DNA of 64,000 bases from JALOAD01 sp023228995 [NCBI: Candidatus Muiribacterium halophilum] (GTDB taxonomy: Bacteria; Muiribacteriota; Muiribacteriia; Muiribacteriales): the NCBI GenBank assembly GCA_023228995.1, contig JALOAD010000013.1:6342-70341 (forward strand), given 5' to 3'. The first letter of the stretch is position 1; each line of letters starts with the position of its first letter. Below, piece by piece: positions 56,349-64,000 of this stretch. A model generated the notes under the pieces. It was given only the letters and a program-made list of their open reading frames with translations, ran no database searches and was not told where the DNA came from. Made by a program: the position numbers and the translations under genes.

Positions 56349-56957
56349 TTATTCTTTTTTAATATTTTTCAAAAATTCTTTTTCATAATAAGAAAGATTA
56401 TTATAACCTATCTTATTTATTTTATCTAAAATATCATTTAAGTTGTATTCATGTTTAATATTTTGAGATTCTGATTCATTCACTATATCATTAATATAAG
56501 GATTTGAATTATTAAAATCTGATAATATTTTATTATATAACTCTGCCGATCTAATATCATACTCATTTTTATTAAAAATCATACCATTTATTTCAATAGT
56601 ATTATTTATATCTAATTTATAATCAGATATAATTTTTTGTCGTATTTTATTAGTTAAATCTAAATCTATTAATTTAGAATCAAATAAAGTAACATCATTT
56701 TGAAGTATAAATATATCAGATTTATTCAAGTATATAATTATTTCAACTTTACCACAATTAGCCAAATTAGTATTTAATATGATTAAATCATCTATTCTAT
56801 TATTAAATATCACCATATTATTAATTAGATTATCATATAATTCATTATATACTTTTTTTATTTCATGGAGATTAGATTTTCTAATAAAATAATTTTTAAT
56901 GATAATAATTAAATACATGATTAAACAACCTGTTAAAAAATAAATTAAATTTAACAT
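56349..56957 (-). CDS. Single-span membrane protein with DUF6576-like C-terminus
   Basis: 202 aa. One N-terminal span (MLNLIYFLTGCLIMYLIIII) followed by a basic flank (KNYFIRKSN), so the body is cytoplasmic. The end NLNDILDKINKIGYNNLSYY, EKEFLKNIKKE is the same motif as the start of 46496-46984. In Bacteroidota it often sits at the C-terminus of rhomboid proteases. Overlaps the next gene upstream by 7 nt. Role unknown. Confidence 0.6.
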   Translation of the reverse strand: MLNLIYFLTGCLIMYLIIIIKNYFIRKSNLHEIKKVYNELYDNLINNMVIFNNRIDDLIILNTNLANCGKVEIIIYLNKSDIFILQNDVTLFDSKLIDLDLTNKIRQKIISDYKLDINNTIEINGMIFNKNEYDIRSAELYNKILSDFNNSNPYINDIVNESESQNIKHEYNLNDILDKINKIGYNNLSYYEKEFLKNIKKE

Positions 56958-58132
56958 TTATAAATTTCCTTTCTTATTTTAATTAATAAATCATTTAATA
57001 ATTCAGGATCAACTTTTTCTGGAAGATTAGAATTTTCAAATAATTGTTTAATCACATGAATTTCATTTTCAACATTATCTAAAATACTTTGTAAATCTAC
57101 TTCACCTTTTCTAATTTTAATTAATTCAGATGCATTAGGTCTTCTAACTATGATTCCTTTTCCTTCAGCCATCTCATGTGCCATTTGTATAAGTCTTGTA
57201 CAATGTAACATATTTTTACCATCTATTCTTTGTCCATGTGTTTTAACATCAACCCATCTAGATGTATTTCTTTTTTCTAACCATTCTTCATAAGATTTAT
57301 AATCTTTACAATGTTGGGTATAAGCATCTTTATTATAAAAAATAGTACAAATTGGTTTTTCACCCATTGGGATACTAGAAAGTCTTAATTGATTTGATTC
57401 TGATACAGATTTTCCAATATCACTTTTTACTATACCTTTATAACCAAATCCCATGCTCAAATTTGCCTTTTTTCTGGCTTGTATTGCATTTTCTCTTTGT
57501 TCTTGTGGAATTTTATCACTGAAACAATTTGCAGCTTCTATATCATAAAAAACAGCATATACATCACGAGCATTTGGGATATTAACTACTCCACAAAACT
57601 TTTCATCATATTTTTTATTCCATGTTTTCCAATTGATGGTTTTTTCATTCTCTATTACATAACAGAAATCAAGAACATCTTTTCTGGTTATTTTATCTTC
57701 TTCCCAATTTTGTTTTTTATTCATGCCCTTAGCTTTTGAAATTTGTTCATATGCATAACCAACAAAAGAATTAGCACATAATTTAGTTACAAATTTTTCT
57801 TTATGTTCTAAAATTAGATCAAAAATAGGATGTTTGTAGATAATACAATCCTCTGGTGTATTAAGTAATTCTAAAATATTAGGGTTATTTGTTTGTAATA
57901 ATTGTAAGAATCTCTTAACTTCATAAAAAACTATATCATTTTTATTATCATTAATTTGTTCTTTATAATTAAAACCTAAAATATCATCAAGTGGTTGGAT
58001 AAATACACCTGCATAGTCTGTATCAGAAGTGGGTACATTAGTTCCGTATGCATGAGAACCTCTAATTACTATGTATAGAGGAGTTGAACCTGGAGATTGT
58101 TCTTCTATTAATTTTAATAATTCGTTTGTCAT
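56951..58132 (-). CDS. Nucleotidyltransferase-superfamily protein
   Basis: 393 aa from MTNELLKLIEEQ; a longer reading would overlap the -7 box at 58147-58155. YIVIRGSHAYGTNVPTSDTD then YAGVF is the GS-x(n)-D-x-D polymerase-beta-type active site. VKRFLQLLQTNNPNILELL and the rest fit phage and bacterial proteins annotated as DNA polymerase beta superfamily nucleotidyltransferases. Substrate unknown: such enzymes transfer nucleotides to RNA, proteins or small molecules. No toxin-antitoxin partner is adjacent. Confidence 0.75.
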   Translation of the reverse strand: MTNELLKLIEEQSPGSTPLYIVIRGSHAYGTNVPTSDTDYAGVFIQPLDDILGFNYKEQINDNKNDIVFYEVKRFLQLLQTNNPNILELLNTPEDCIIYKHPIFDLILEHKEKFVTKLCANSFVGYAYEQISKAKGMNKKQNWEEDKITRKDVLDFCYVIENEKTINWKTWNKKYDEKFCGVVNIPNARDVYAVFYDIEAANCFSDKIPQEQRENAIQARKKANLSMGFGYKGIVKSDIGKSVSESNQLRLSSIPMGEKPICTIFYNKDAYTQHCKDYKSYEEWLEKRNTSRWVDVKTHGQRIDGKNMLHCTRLIQMAHEMAEGKGIIVRRPNASELIKIRKGEVDLQSILDNVENEIHVIKQLFENSNLPEKVDPELLNDLLIKIRKEIYKC

Positions 58133-58146
58133 TGTGTATATTTTTT

Positions 58147-58155
58147 GCAAAGATA
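58147..58155 (-). promoter_or_regulatory. Bacteroidota-type promoter, -7 box
   Basis: TATCTTTGC on the minus strand, 14 nt before the ATG at 58132; it decides the start codon of the nucleotidyltransferase gene. Confidence 0.6.
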
Positions 58156-58195
58156 TAATGAAAAATTCAAATAACCAAATAAAGAGTATGAAAAA

Positions 58196-58214
58196 TTAAT
58201 ATATAATAAAAATA
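58196..58214 (+). promoter_or_regulatory. Late-type promoter motif for the fibre genes
   Basis: TTAATATATAATAAAAATA, 10 nt before the ATG at 58225; a spaced variant of the late-type motif. Confidence 0.45.
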
Positions 58215-58224
58215 AAAATTAGAA

Positions 58225-59160
58225 ATGAGTATAGTAGGAACATTTTCAGGACCACCAGCACCCTTGGGTGGTAGTGCTAGTGCTAATGAGTATAGTTTGA
58301 TAGAAGAACTTTTACATAAATTACCAGATAATGATGCTAATTTAATACAAGCTAAGGATATAAGAGATAGTGTGTATACATTATGGGAAAGAATTGAAGA
58401 TTTATCTATATCAATTAGTCAATCATCTATACCAACATATAGTAGTGATATACCATCAAGTGCAACTAATTTAGAAGGATTTCCTGTTGGAACAACATTT
58501 AGTAATGTTCCTTTAACAGAGATGTGGGATACCCTATTACATCCATATATTCCACCTATGTTATCATTAACTTCAGGTGTTGGTTATAGGGAGTATGGTG
58601 CTAGTAATATAGTTCAATTGAATTGGAGTGTAAAGGCATCCATATTACCAACACAGATAACAGTAACAGGTGTGAATATTCCACCAACTGGATTATATAT
58701 GAATGGATCATTAACAGCTAGTGCTACACAAAATGTACCAACTACTTTTACTATGTCGGTGGTTGATGAAAAGGGGACATATAATACAAGTGTTAATTTT
58801 ACATGGAGATTTGCAATTTATTGGGGTAGAACCTCAACTTTTGCTTTACCTAGTATGGTTATATCTGGTTCTCAGCCAAGTTGGGCAGATGGTGCTTCAT
58901 ATTCAAGTGGTAAGATGTTATCAACTACCTTTAGGGGTAAATTTGATGGTGTGAATGGAGCTGGTCAATATTTAGTTTTTGCTTGGCCAACATCATTTGG
59001 TGAACCCACTTTTGTAGTTAATGGTCTAATTAATACAGCATTTACTAAATTGGGTGAGAGTGTTCCACATACTAATCAATATGGTTATAATACAACTTAT
59101 GATGTTTGGTTAACTGATACTGTTCAAAATTCACCAATATCAAGTTTTGAAATAAAATAA
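58225..59160 (+). CDS. Tail-fibre or baseplate-proximal protein, 311 aa
   Basis: A helical N-terminal segment (EYSLIEELLHKLPDNDANLI, QAKDIRDSVYTLWERIEDL) leads into beta-rich domains (VTGVNIPPTGLYMNGSLTAS, then TFTMSVVDEKGTYNTSVNFT). The N-terminal helical part with IRDSVYTLWERI is common to phage fibre proteins that attach to the baseplate. It heads the fibre operon and has fewer Lys/Ile than the replication genes. Confidence 0.65.
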   Translation: MSIVGTFSGPPAPLGGSASANEYSLIEELLHKLPDNDANLIQAKDIRDSVYTLWERIEDLSISISQSSIPTYSSDIPSSATNLEGFPVGTTFSNVPLTEMWDTLLHPYIPPMLSLTSGVGYREYGASNIVQLNWSVKASILPTQITVTGVNIPPTGLYMNGSLTASATQNVPTTFTMSVVDEKGTYNTSVNFTWRFAIYWGRTSTFALPSMVISGSQPSWADGASYSSGKMLSTTFRGKFDGVNGAGQYLVFAWPTSFGEPTFVVNGLINTAFTKLGESVPHTNQYGYNTTYDVWLTDTVQNSPISSFEIK

Positions 59161-59178
59161 TAAAAATATATAATTAAT

Positions 59179-60666
59179 ATGTCACAAAATAAAGGAACCT
59201 TAGTAACAGCTGCAATTAGACCGAATGATTCATTAGATCCAATTGCATCTGCTTTTGCCAATGAAATAAAAGGTGGGTTACACACTGTAGATAATATAAT
59301 AGAGAGAGATGAGATAATTGAAGCTAGACGTGAGTGGGGTATGTTATGTTATGTTAAGGATGATAAAGCAATATATCAATTGAAATATCTTTATAGTTCG
59401 GATGTGATAATGGATAATAATAATTGGGATGTGTTTAGTGGGGGCTCTGGTGGGGGTGGTGAGTGGTTAAATAGTGTATTAGAAGTATTATTGATAGAAC
59501 CAACTGAAGATATTAATAACAATGATAGATATTTAGTTGGATTAAATAATACTGATATCATATCTGGTAGTAATTGGGGTGCAAAGAGTGGGGGTTTTAT
59601 AGCACAATATGTATCTGTTATGGAAGATTGGATATATACTGAACCAACAGATGGTATGTCAGTTAGAGTTGATATTGAAGATAATGTGATTTATAGATAT
59701 GAGGGAATATATCCAGATGGGGCTTGGCAAAGAGATAGATTAAATCAAGTTAGATATATAAGTGCCACTACTTCCAATGGTGTTGATTATACAGCCAATA
59801 GTAGTCCAATTTTTAGTTCTTATGATAAAGAAATGTTGTTTATAGTAAAATTTTTAGCTACTAATGGAACAGCTTCAGCTTATCTAAATATCAATGATAT
59901 TGAAAATAAACCAATTAAAAAAATAAGTGGTTATAATGTTTATGATGTTATGCCAGAAGAAATATCAACCAATTATCAGTATTTAATTACATATAATGGA
60001 TCATATTTTGAAATGCTCAACCCAACTATGGTTGGATATGACTTAAATAATCAAACTTATATACCAGTAGGTGAAAAAATAACAGTACCTTTGAATACTC
60101 AATATTGGGTATATGGGGATTTAACTATTGATGGACAATTAGATAATTATGGTGATGTGGTAATAGTTAATGGTGATTTAATTAATGAAGGTAATTTACA
60201 TTCATTAGGTACTAGTTCTACGAATCGGTTTATATCTTTTGCAGAAATAGATGGTTTAGCAACAATCAATTATTTACCAAAATGGACTGATGAATTTTTA
60301 TTAAGTGGAACATCTTCAATATATGATGATGGTAATGAGGTTATTATCTTATCTTCTACTTTTTCAGTGGAAGGTTCATTGACATTACCCAAAGGTGCTA
60401 CTACTAATTATGTATTAACATCTGATAGTGAAGGTAATGCAACTTGGCAACCTTCTGTGAGAAAATATACAGGAACTATGAGTATATCAAATGGTGTGGA
60501 TTATACAATAACCCATAACTTAAATACTGATGCTGTAATAGTTAGTTGTTGGGATGAAATTAATGGTGATGAATTTAAGCCAGATATTAAACGTGTTGAT
60601 TTGGATAACATTAAAATTACATCATCTACTAGTTTTGTTAATGCAAGGATTGTTATCATTGGATAA
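59179..60666 (+). CDS. Tail-fibre protein with DUF2793-like domain
   Basis: 495 aa. LLIEPTEDINNNDRYLVGLN, then GFIAQYVSVMEDWIYTEPTD and GMSVRVDIEDNVIYRYEG fit the DUF2793 pattern of phage fibre proteins. Afterwards VYGDLTIDGQLDNYGDVVIV and NGDLINEGNLHSLG look like a short beta-helix. A C-terminal RKYTGTMSISNGVDYTITHN and NTDAVIVSCWDEINGDEF form a receptor-type tip domain. Probably a trimeric fibre section. Confidence 0.7.
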   Translation: MSQNKGTLVTAAIRPNDSLDPIASAFANEIKGGLHTVDNIIERDEIIEARREWGMLCYVKDDKAIYQLKYLYSSDVIMDNNNWDVFSGGSGGGGEWLNSVLEVLLIEPTEDINNNDRYLVGLNNTDIISGSNWGAKSGGFIAQYVSVMEDWIYTEPTDGMSVRVDIEDNVIYRYEGIYPDGAWQRDRLNQVRYISATTSNGVDYTANSSPIFSSYDKEMLFIVKFLATNGTASAYLNINDIENKPIKKISGYNVYDVMPEEISTNYQYLITYNGSYFEMLNPTMVGYDLNNQTYIPVGEKITVPLNTQYWVYGDLTIDGQLDNYGDVVIVNGDLINEGNLHSLGTSSTNRFISFAEIDGLATINYLPKWTDEFLLSGTSSIYDDGNEVIILSSTFSVEGSLTLPKGATTNYVLTSDSEGNATWQPSVRKYTGTMSISNGVDYTITHNLNTDAVIVSCWDEINGDEFKPDIKRVDLDNIKITSSTSFVNARIVIIG

Positions 60667-60682
60667 AAATAAGATAAATTAG

Positions 60683-61717
60683 ATGAGTATAGTGGTTTGT
60701 ACATCAGGAACTTCTGGGTTGGATGGAACATCTGGTTATGATGGTTATGATGGGACTAGTGGAACAAGTGGAAGTAGTTCATCAGCAGGAACTTCTGGAA
60801 CATCTGCAACCTCTGGATCTTCTGGTAGTAGTGGATTATCAGGATCTTCTGGTATAAATGGTACTTCAGGAACTACATCAACATCTGGATCCTCTGGAAC
60901 TTCAGGTAAATCAGGAACAAGTGGATCATCTGGTTCAAGTGGAAGTAGTGGTTTGTCTGGGACATCTGGTTTTGATGGAACATCAGGTTTGGATGGTGTT
61001 ATAGGTACTTCTGGAACTTCTGGTTATAGTGGAACATCTGGATTTTCAGGAACATCTGGAAGTAGTGGCACAAGTGCAACTTCTGGATCAAGTGGAAGTA
61101 GTGCAACTTCTGGATCAAGTGGAAGTAGTGCAACTTCTGGATCAAGTGGAAGTAGTGCTACATCAGGCACTTCAGCAACATCTGGTTCTTCTGGTAGTAG
61201 TGGATTGGATGGAACATCTGGTGTTAATGGTTCTTCTGGTACTAGTGGTAGTGGTGGGACATCTGGTAGAGATAGTGTTAATAAATATTCTATAGTAGCA
61301 CTTAGTGAAAATTTAGAAGTATCTGGTCAATATGGATATGAATTATCATTATATAAACATGATATAATATATGATCCTTTTAATTATTGGAAAGATAATC
61401 ATTTTGTAATAGATAAAGGAGTATGGGAAATAAATGGAACTATATTATCAAAGAATTCTAAAGGTAATACTTTATTTCATATAGGTTATAAAAATTCAGA
61501 TAAAATTAAAGTATTAAATACTATTGTGTCTAATGTAGAGGGTTATCATAGTATAAGTAATTTTGCTATATTAAAAGTAGAAGAGCCCACTATCATTTGT
61601 TTTATGATTGAATTTTATAATAGACTCACTAATAATATTTTATCAAATTGTAAAAGTTCTATATGGGGCACTGAAAATAAAACAACTATATTTTCAATTA
61701 AAAAAATAGGTGATTAG
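60683..61717 (+). CDS. Tail fibre with collagen-like GTS/GSS repeats
   Basis: 344 aa. Residues about 8-195 are an uninterrupted array of G-x-y or A-x-y triplets dominated by GTS, GSS and ATS (GTSGTSGSSGTSATSGSS and so on), as in collagen-like phage fibres. The last 150 residues are a globular head (KYSIVALSENLEVSGQYGYE, IICFMIEFYNRLTNNILSN) that may bind the receptor. The repeat DNA is less AT-rich than the surrounding genome because of Gly/Ser/Thr codons. Protein is expected to be a thin triple-helical rod. Confidence 0.8.
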   Translation: MSIVVCTSGTSGLDGTSGYDGYDGTSGTSGSSSSAGTSGTSATSGSSGSSGLSGSSGINGTSGTTSTSGSSGTSGKSGTSGSSGSSGSSGLSGTSGFDGTSGLDGVIGTSGTSGYSGTSGFSGTSGSSGTSATSGSSGSSATSGSSGSSATSGSSGSSATSGTSATSGSSGSSGLDGTSGVNGSSGTSGSGGTSGRDSVNKYSIVALSENLEVSGQYGYELSLYKHDIIYDPFNYWKDNHFVIDKGVWEINGTILSKNSKGNTLFHIGYKNSDKIKVLNTIVSNVEGYHSISNFAILKVEEPTIICFMIEFYNRLTNNILSNCKSSIWGTENKTTIFSIKKIGD

Positions 61718-61764
61718 TATTTTAATTTTTTTATATATAGTTTATATAAAAATGTACTAAATAT

Positions 61765-64000
61765 ATGCCTAATAATATACCAGAATTATCTTCTTATAAC
61801 ATACAAACTGGGATGGTGGTAACTGGACAATTTGGATTACCACCATTTAGAGTATTAACTAATAATGGATTTGATGCTTTATCTATAAGTAGTGAAGGTT
61901 TTACTTTTCTATATAATGTTATTGCTGCTACACATTCAGATAATTACAAATTTTTAGTAATTAATAGTAATGGTAGAATTGAATATACTGAAATGATGGG
62001 TTTAACTGGATCTACTGGACATGATGGGACAAGTGGAACTTCTGGGAGTAGTGGAACTTCTGGGAGTAGTGGAACATCAGCAACATCTGGATCAGGTGGA
62101 ACTTCTGGGAGTAGTGGAACATCTGGTGTGGATGGTACTTCAGGTGTTGATGGTTTATATGGGACATCTGGTTCAAGTGGCATAAGTGGAACTTCTGGTA
62201 GTAGTGGAACTTCTGCAACATCCGGAACATCAGCAACCTCTGGAACATCAGCAACTTCTGGAACTTCTGGTATAGATGGTACATCAGGTAGTAGTGGTAC
62301 TTCTGCTATTTCAGGAACTTCTGGGAGTAGTGGAACCTCAGCAACTTCTGGAACCTCTGCTACATCAGGGACTTCTGGTATAGATGGAACATCAGGATAT
62401 GATGGTGAAAGTGGGACAAGTGGAACATCTGCTACATCAGGAACCTCTGCTACTTCTGGAACATCAGCAACTTCTGGAACCTCTGCTACATCAGGGACTT
62501 CTGGTAGTTCAGGAACCTCTGCTACATCAGGAACTTCTGGTAGTTCAGGAACCTCTGCTACATCAGGAACATCAGCAACTTCTGGAACATCAGCAACTTC
62601 TGGAACCTCTGCAACATCAGGAACCTCTGCTACTTCTGGAACATCAGCAACTTCTGGAACCTCTGCAACATCAGGAACCTCTGCTACATCAGGGACTTCT
62701 GGTAGTTCAGGAACCTCTGCTACATCAGGAACTTCTGGTAGCTCAGGAACCTCTGCTACATCAGGAACTTCTGGTAGTTCAGGAACATCTGCTACATCAG
62801 GGACTTCTGGTAGTTCAGGAACATCTGCTACATCAGGGACTTCTGGTAGTTCAGGAACATCTGCTACATCAGGAACCTCTGCTACATCAGGGACTTCTGG
62901 TAGTTCAGGAACCTCTGCTACATCAGGGACTTCTGGTAGTTCAGGAACATCTGCTACATCAGGGACTTCTGGTAGTTCAGGAACATCAGCAACTTCTGGA
63001 ACATCAGCAACTTCTGGAACCTCTGCAACATCAGGAACCTCTGCTACATCAGGGACTTCTGGTAGTTCAGGAACATCTGCTACATCAGGGACTTCTGCTA
63101 CATCAGGAACATCTGCTACATCAGGGACTTCTGGTAGTTCAGGAACATCTGCTACATCAGGAACCTCTGCAACTTCTGGAACATCAGCAACTTCTGGAAC
63201 CTCAGCTACTTCCGGAACATCAGCAACATCAGGAACCTCTGCTACATCAGGGACTTCTGGTAGTTCAGGAACATCTGCTACATCAGGGACTTCTGCTACA
63301 TCAGGAACATCTGCTACATCAGGAACCTCTGCTACTTCTGGAACATCAGCAACTTCTGGAACCTCAGCTACTTCCGGAACATCAGCAACATCAGGAACCT
63401 CTGCTACATCAGGGACTTCTGGTAGTTCAGGAACATCTGCTACATCAGGGACTTCTGCTACATCAGGAACATCTGCTACATCAGGGACTTCTGGTAGTTC
63501 AGGAACATCTGCTACATCAGGGACTTCTGCTACATCAGGAACATCTGCTACATCAGGGACTTCTGGTAGTTCAGGAACATCTGCTACATCAGGGACTTCT
63601 GCTACATCAGGAACATCTGCTACATCAGGAACCTCTGCTACTTCTGGAACATCAGCAACTTCTGGAACCTCAGCTACTTCCGGAACATCAGCAACATCAG
63701 GAACCTCTGCTACATCAGGGACTTCTGGTAGTTCAGGAACATCTGCTACATCAGGGACTTCTGCTACATCAGGAACATCTGCTACATCAGGGACTTCTGG
63801 TAGTTCAGGAACATCTGCTACATCAGGGACTTCTGCTACATCAGGAACATCTGCTACATCAGGAACCTCTGCTACTTCTGGAACATCAGCAACTTCTGGA
63901 ACCTCAGCTACTTCCGGAACATCAGCAACATCAGGAACCTCTGCTACATCAGGGACTTCTGGTAGTTCAGGAACATCTGCTACATCAGGGACTTCTGCTA
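61765..64000 (+). CDS. Giant collagen-like tail fibre, open at the right edge
   Basis: The ATG at 61765 opens a frame that remains open to the last base (more than 744 codons). A 90-residue N-terminal domain (NIPELSSYNIQTGMVVTGQF, then FLYNVIAATHSDNYKFLVIN) is followed from about residue 92 by GTSGSSGTSATS-type triplets with rare GIDG or GVDG units. From about 62440 the array is built of near-identical 18-base units encoding GTSATS or GTSGSS. The end domain lies outside the window. Predicted long flexible receptor-binding rod. Confidence 0.8.
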   Translation, partial: MPNNIPELSSYNIQTGMVVTGQFGLPPFRVLTNNGFDALSISSEGFTFLYNVIAATHSDNYKFLVINSNGRIEYTEMMGLTGSTGHDGTSGTSGSSGTSGSSGTSATSGSGGTSGSSGTSGVDGTSGVDGLYGTSGSSGISGTSGSSGTSATSGTSATSGTSATSGTSGIDGTSGSSGTSAISGTSGSSGTSATSGTSATSGTSGIDGTSGYDGESGTSGTSATSGTSATSGTSATSGTSATSGTSGSSGTSATSGTSGSSGTSATSGTSATSGTSATSGTSATSGTSATSGTSATSGTSATSGTSATSGTSGSSGTSATSGTSGSSGTSATSGTSGSSGTSATSGTSGSSGTSATSGTSGSSGTSATSGTSATSGTSGSSGTSATSGTSGSSGTSATSGTSGSSGTSATSGTSATSGTSATSGTSATSGTSGSSGTSATSGTSATSGTSATSGTSGSSGTSATSGTSATSGTSATSGTSATSGTSATSGTSATSGTSGSSGTSATSGTSATSGTSATSGTSATSGTSATSGTSATSGTSATSGTSATSGTSGSSGTSATSGTSATSGTSATSGTSGSSGTSATSGTSATSGTSATSGTSGSSGTSATSGTSATSGTSATSGTSATSGTSATSGTSATSGTSATSGTSATSGTSGSSGTSATSGTSATSGTSATSGTSGSSGTSATSGTSATSGTSATSGTSATSGTSATSGTSATSGTSATSGTSATSGTSGSSGTSATSGTSA
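62440..64000 (+). repeat. 18-base-unit tandem array within the giant fibre gene
   Basis: Units alternate GGAACATCTGCTACATCA and GGGACTTCTGGTAGTTCA with synonymous variants. A rarer marker, CTCAGCTACTTCCGG, recurs near 63201, 63363, 63669 and 63903, always a multiple of 18 bases apart (162, 306, 234), which shows higher-order duplication of blocks. Confidence 0.85.

Noticed and set aside
56951-58132. Nucleotidyltransferase as a toxin-antitoxin (HEPN/MNT) unit
   Set aside because: The protein is much longer than MNT antitoxins and no HEPN gene is beside it.
61029-62284. Other-frame and opposite-strand ORFs in the collagen-like genes
   Set aside because: Repeat-driven shadow frames (Val/Gln/Leu or Pro/Leu/Glu repeats) produced by the triplet array.
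62000-64000. Possible CRISPR array because of regular short repeats
   Set aside because: No spacers: the whole stretch is one open frame of G/A-x-y triplets with 18-base units.
1-64000. tRNA, rRNA, insertion sequence, integrase or attachment site
   Set aside because: Looked for T-loop sequences, transposase or recombinase motifs and terminal repeats while reading; none was convincing, though a tRNA in such AT-rich sequence could be missed by eye.

Overview
This window reads as part of a large, very AT-rich tailed-phage genome with a contractile, T4-like tail, probably infecting a Bacteroidota host. The T4-like parts are a UvsW-type helicase, a baseplate hub and gp5-like OB spike, a sliding clamp, a Toprim primase, family B DNA polymerase pieces, a UvsY-like protein and DenV endonuclease V. 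The host inference rests on many promoters of the Bacteroidota form (TTTG, about 20 nt, then TAnnTTTG) and on the near absence of Shine-Dalgarno sequences. No tRNA or rRNA gene was seen.

Layout. 1-13.6 kb: accessory region of small genes, mostly from host-type promoters. It holds a DNA-repair glycosylase (denV), a probable restriction-modification pair, other methyltransferases, thioredoxin, a GH16 glucanase and a candidate small RNA. 13.8-25.8 kb: a cell-envelope group (patatin-like lipase, exported protein, M50 intramembrane protease, membrane paralogues, GH108-like muramidase), a phosphoesterase, an FKBP isomerase and an amidoligase-like protein. 26.3-38.9 kb: baseplate/tail module on the plus strand with UvsW embedded in it. 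39.2-44.4 kb: methyltransferase, ClpP-like protease, HAD-like protein, primase and a small membrane protein. 44.5-54.4 kb: minus-strand run with tandem leucine-rich-repeat paralogues, the fragmented DNA polymerase, clamp, UvsY-like protein, tagged proteins and a tiny lipoprotein. 54.5-56.1 kb: GH19 endolysin. 58.2-64.0 kb: tail-fibre genes ending in a very long collagen-like repeat gene that runs off the right edge.

Most notable. (1) The DNA polymerase is in pieces. A middle fragment and a C-terminal fragment carry the halves of a Ser-1 split intein inserted at the catalytic YCDTD/S motif. Inside the middle fragment, motif B is interrupted by a 41-nt element made of a 16-bp perfect palindrome with stop codons; the N-terminal half of the enzyme is not in the window. 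(2) At least ten small, otherwise dissimilar proteins end in a common C-terminal tail (R-x-x-K-I/L-x-x-L). (3) A second group begins with a common N-terminal tag (MKYIKxFNES-like) resembling T4 capsid-targeting sequences. (4) A late-type promoter motif, TTAATATATAAAAATA, recurs before late genes, apart from the host-type promoters. (5) A 30-bp element containing GATGCGACATCATGATATAT occurs three times at gene boundaries.

Several short genes carry one-base frameshifts, often in A/T runs. These may be gene decay or consensus errors, and that limits confidence in some starts and ends.
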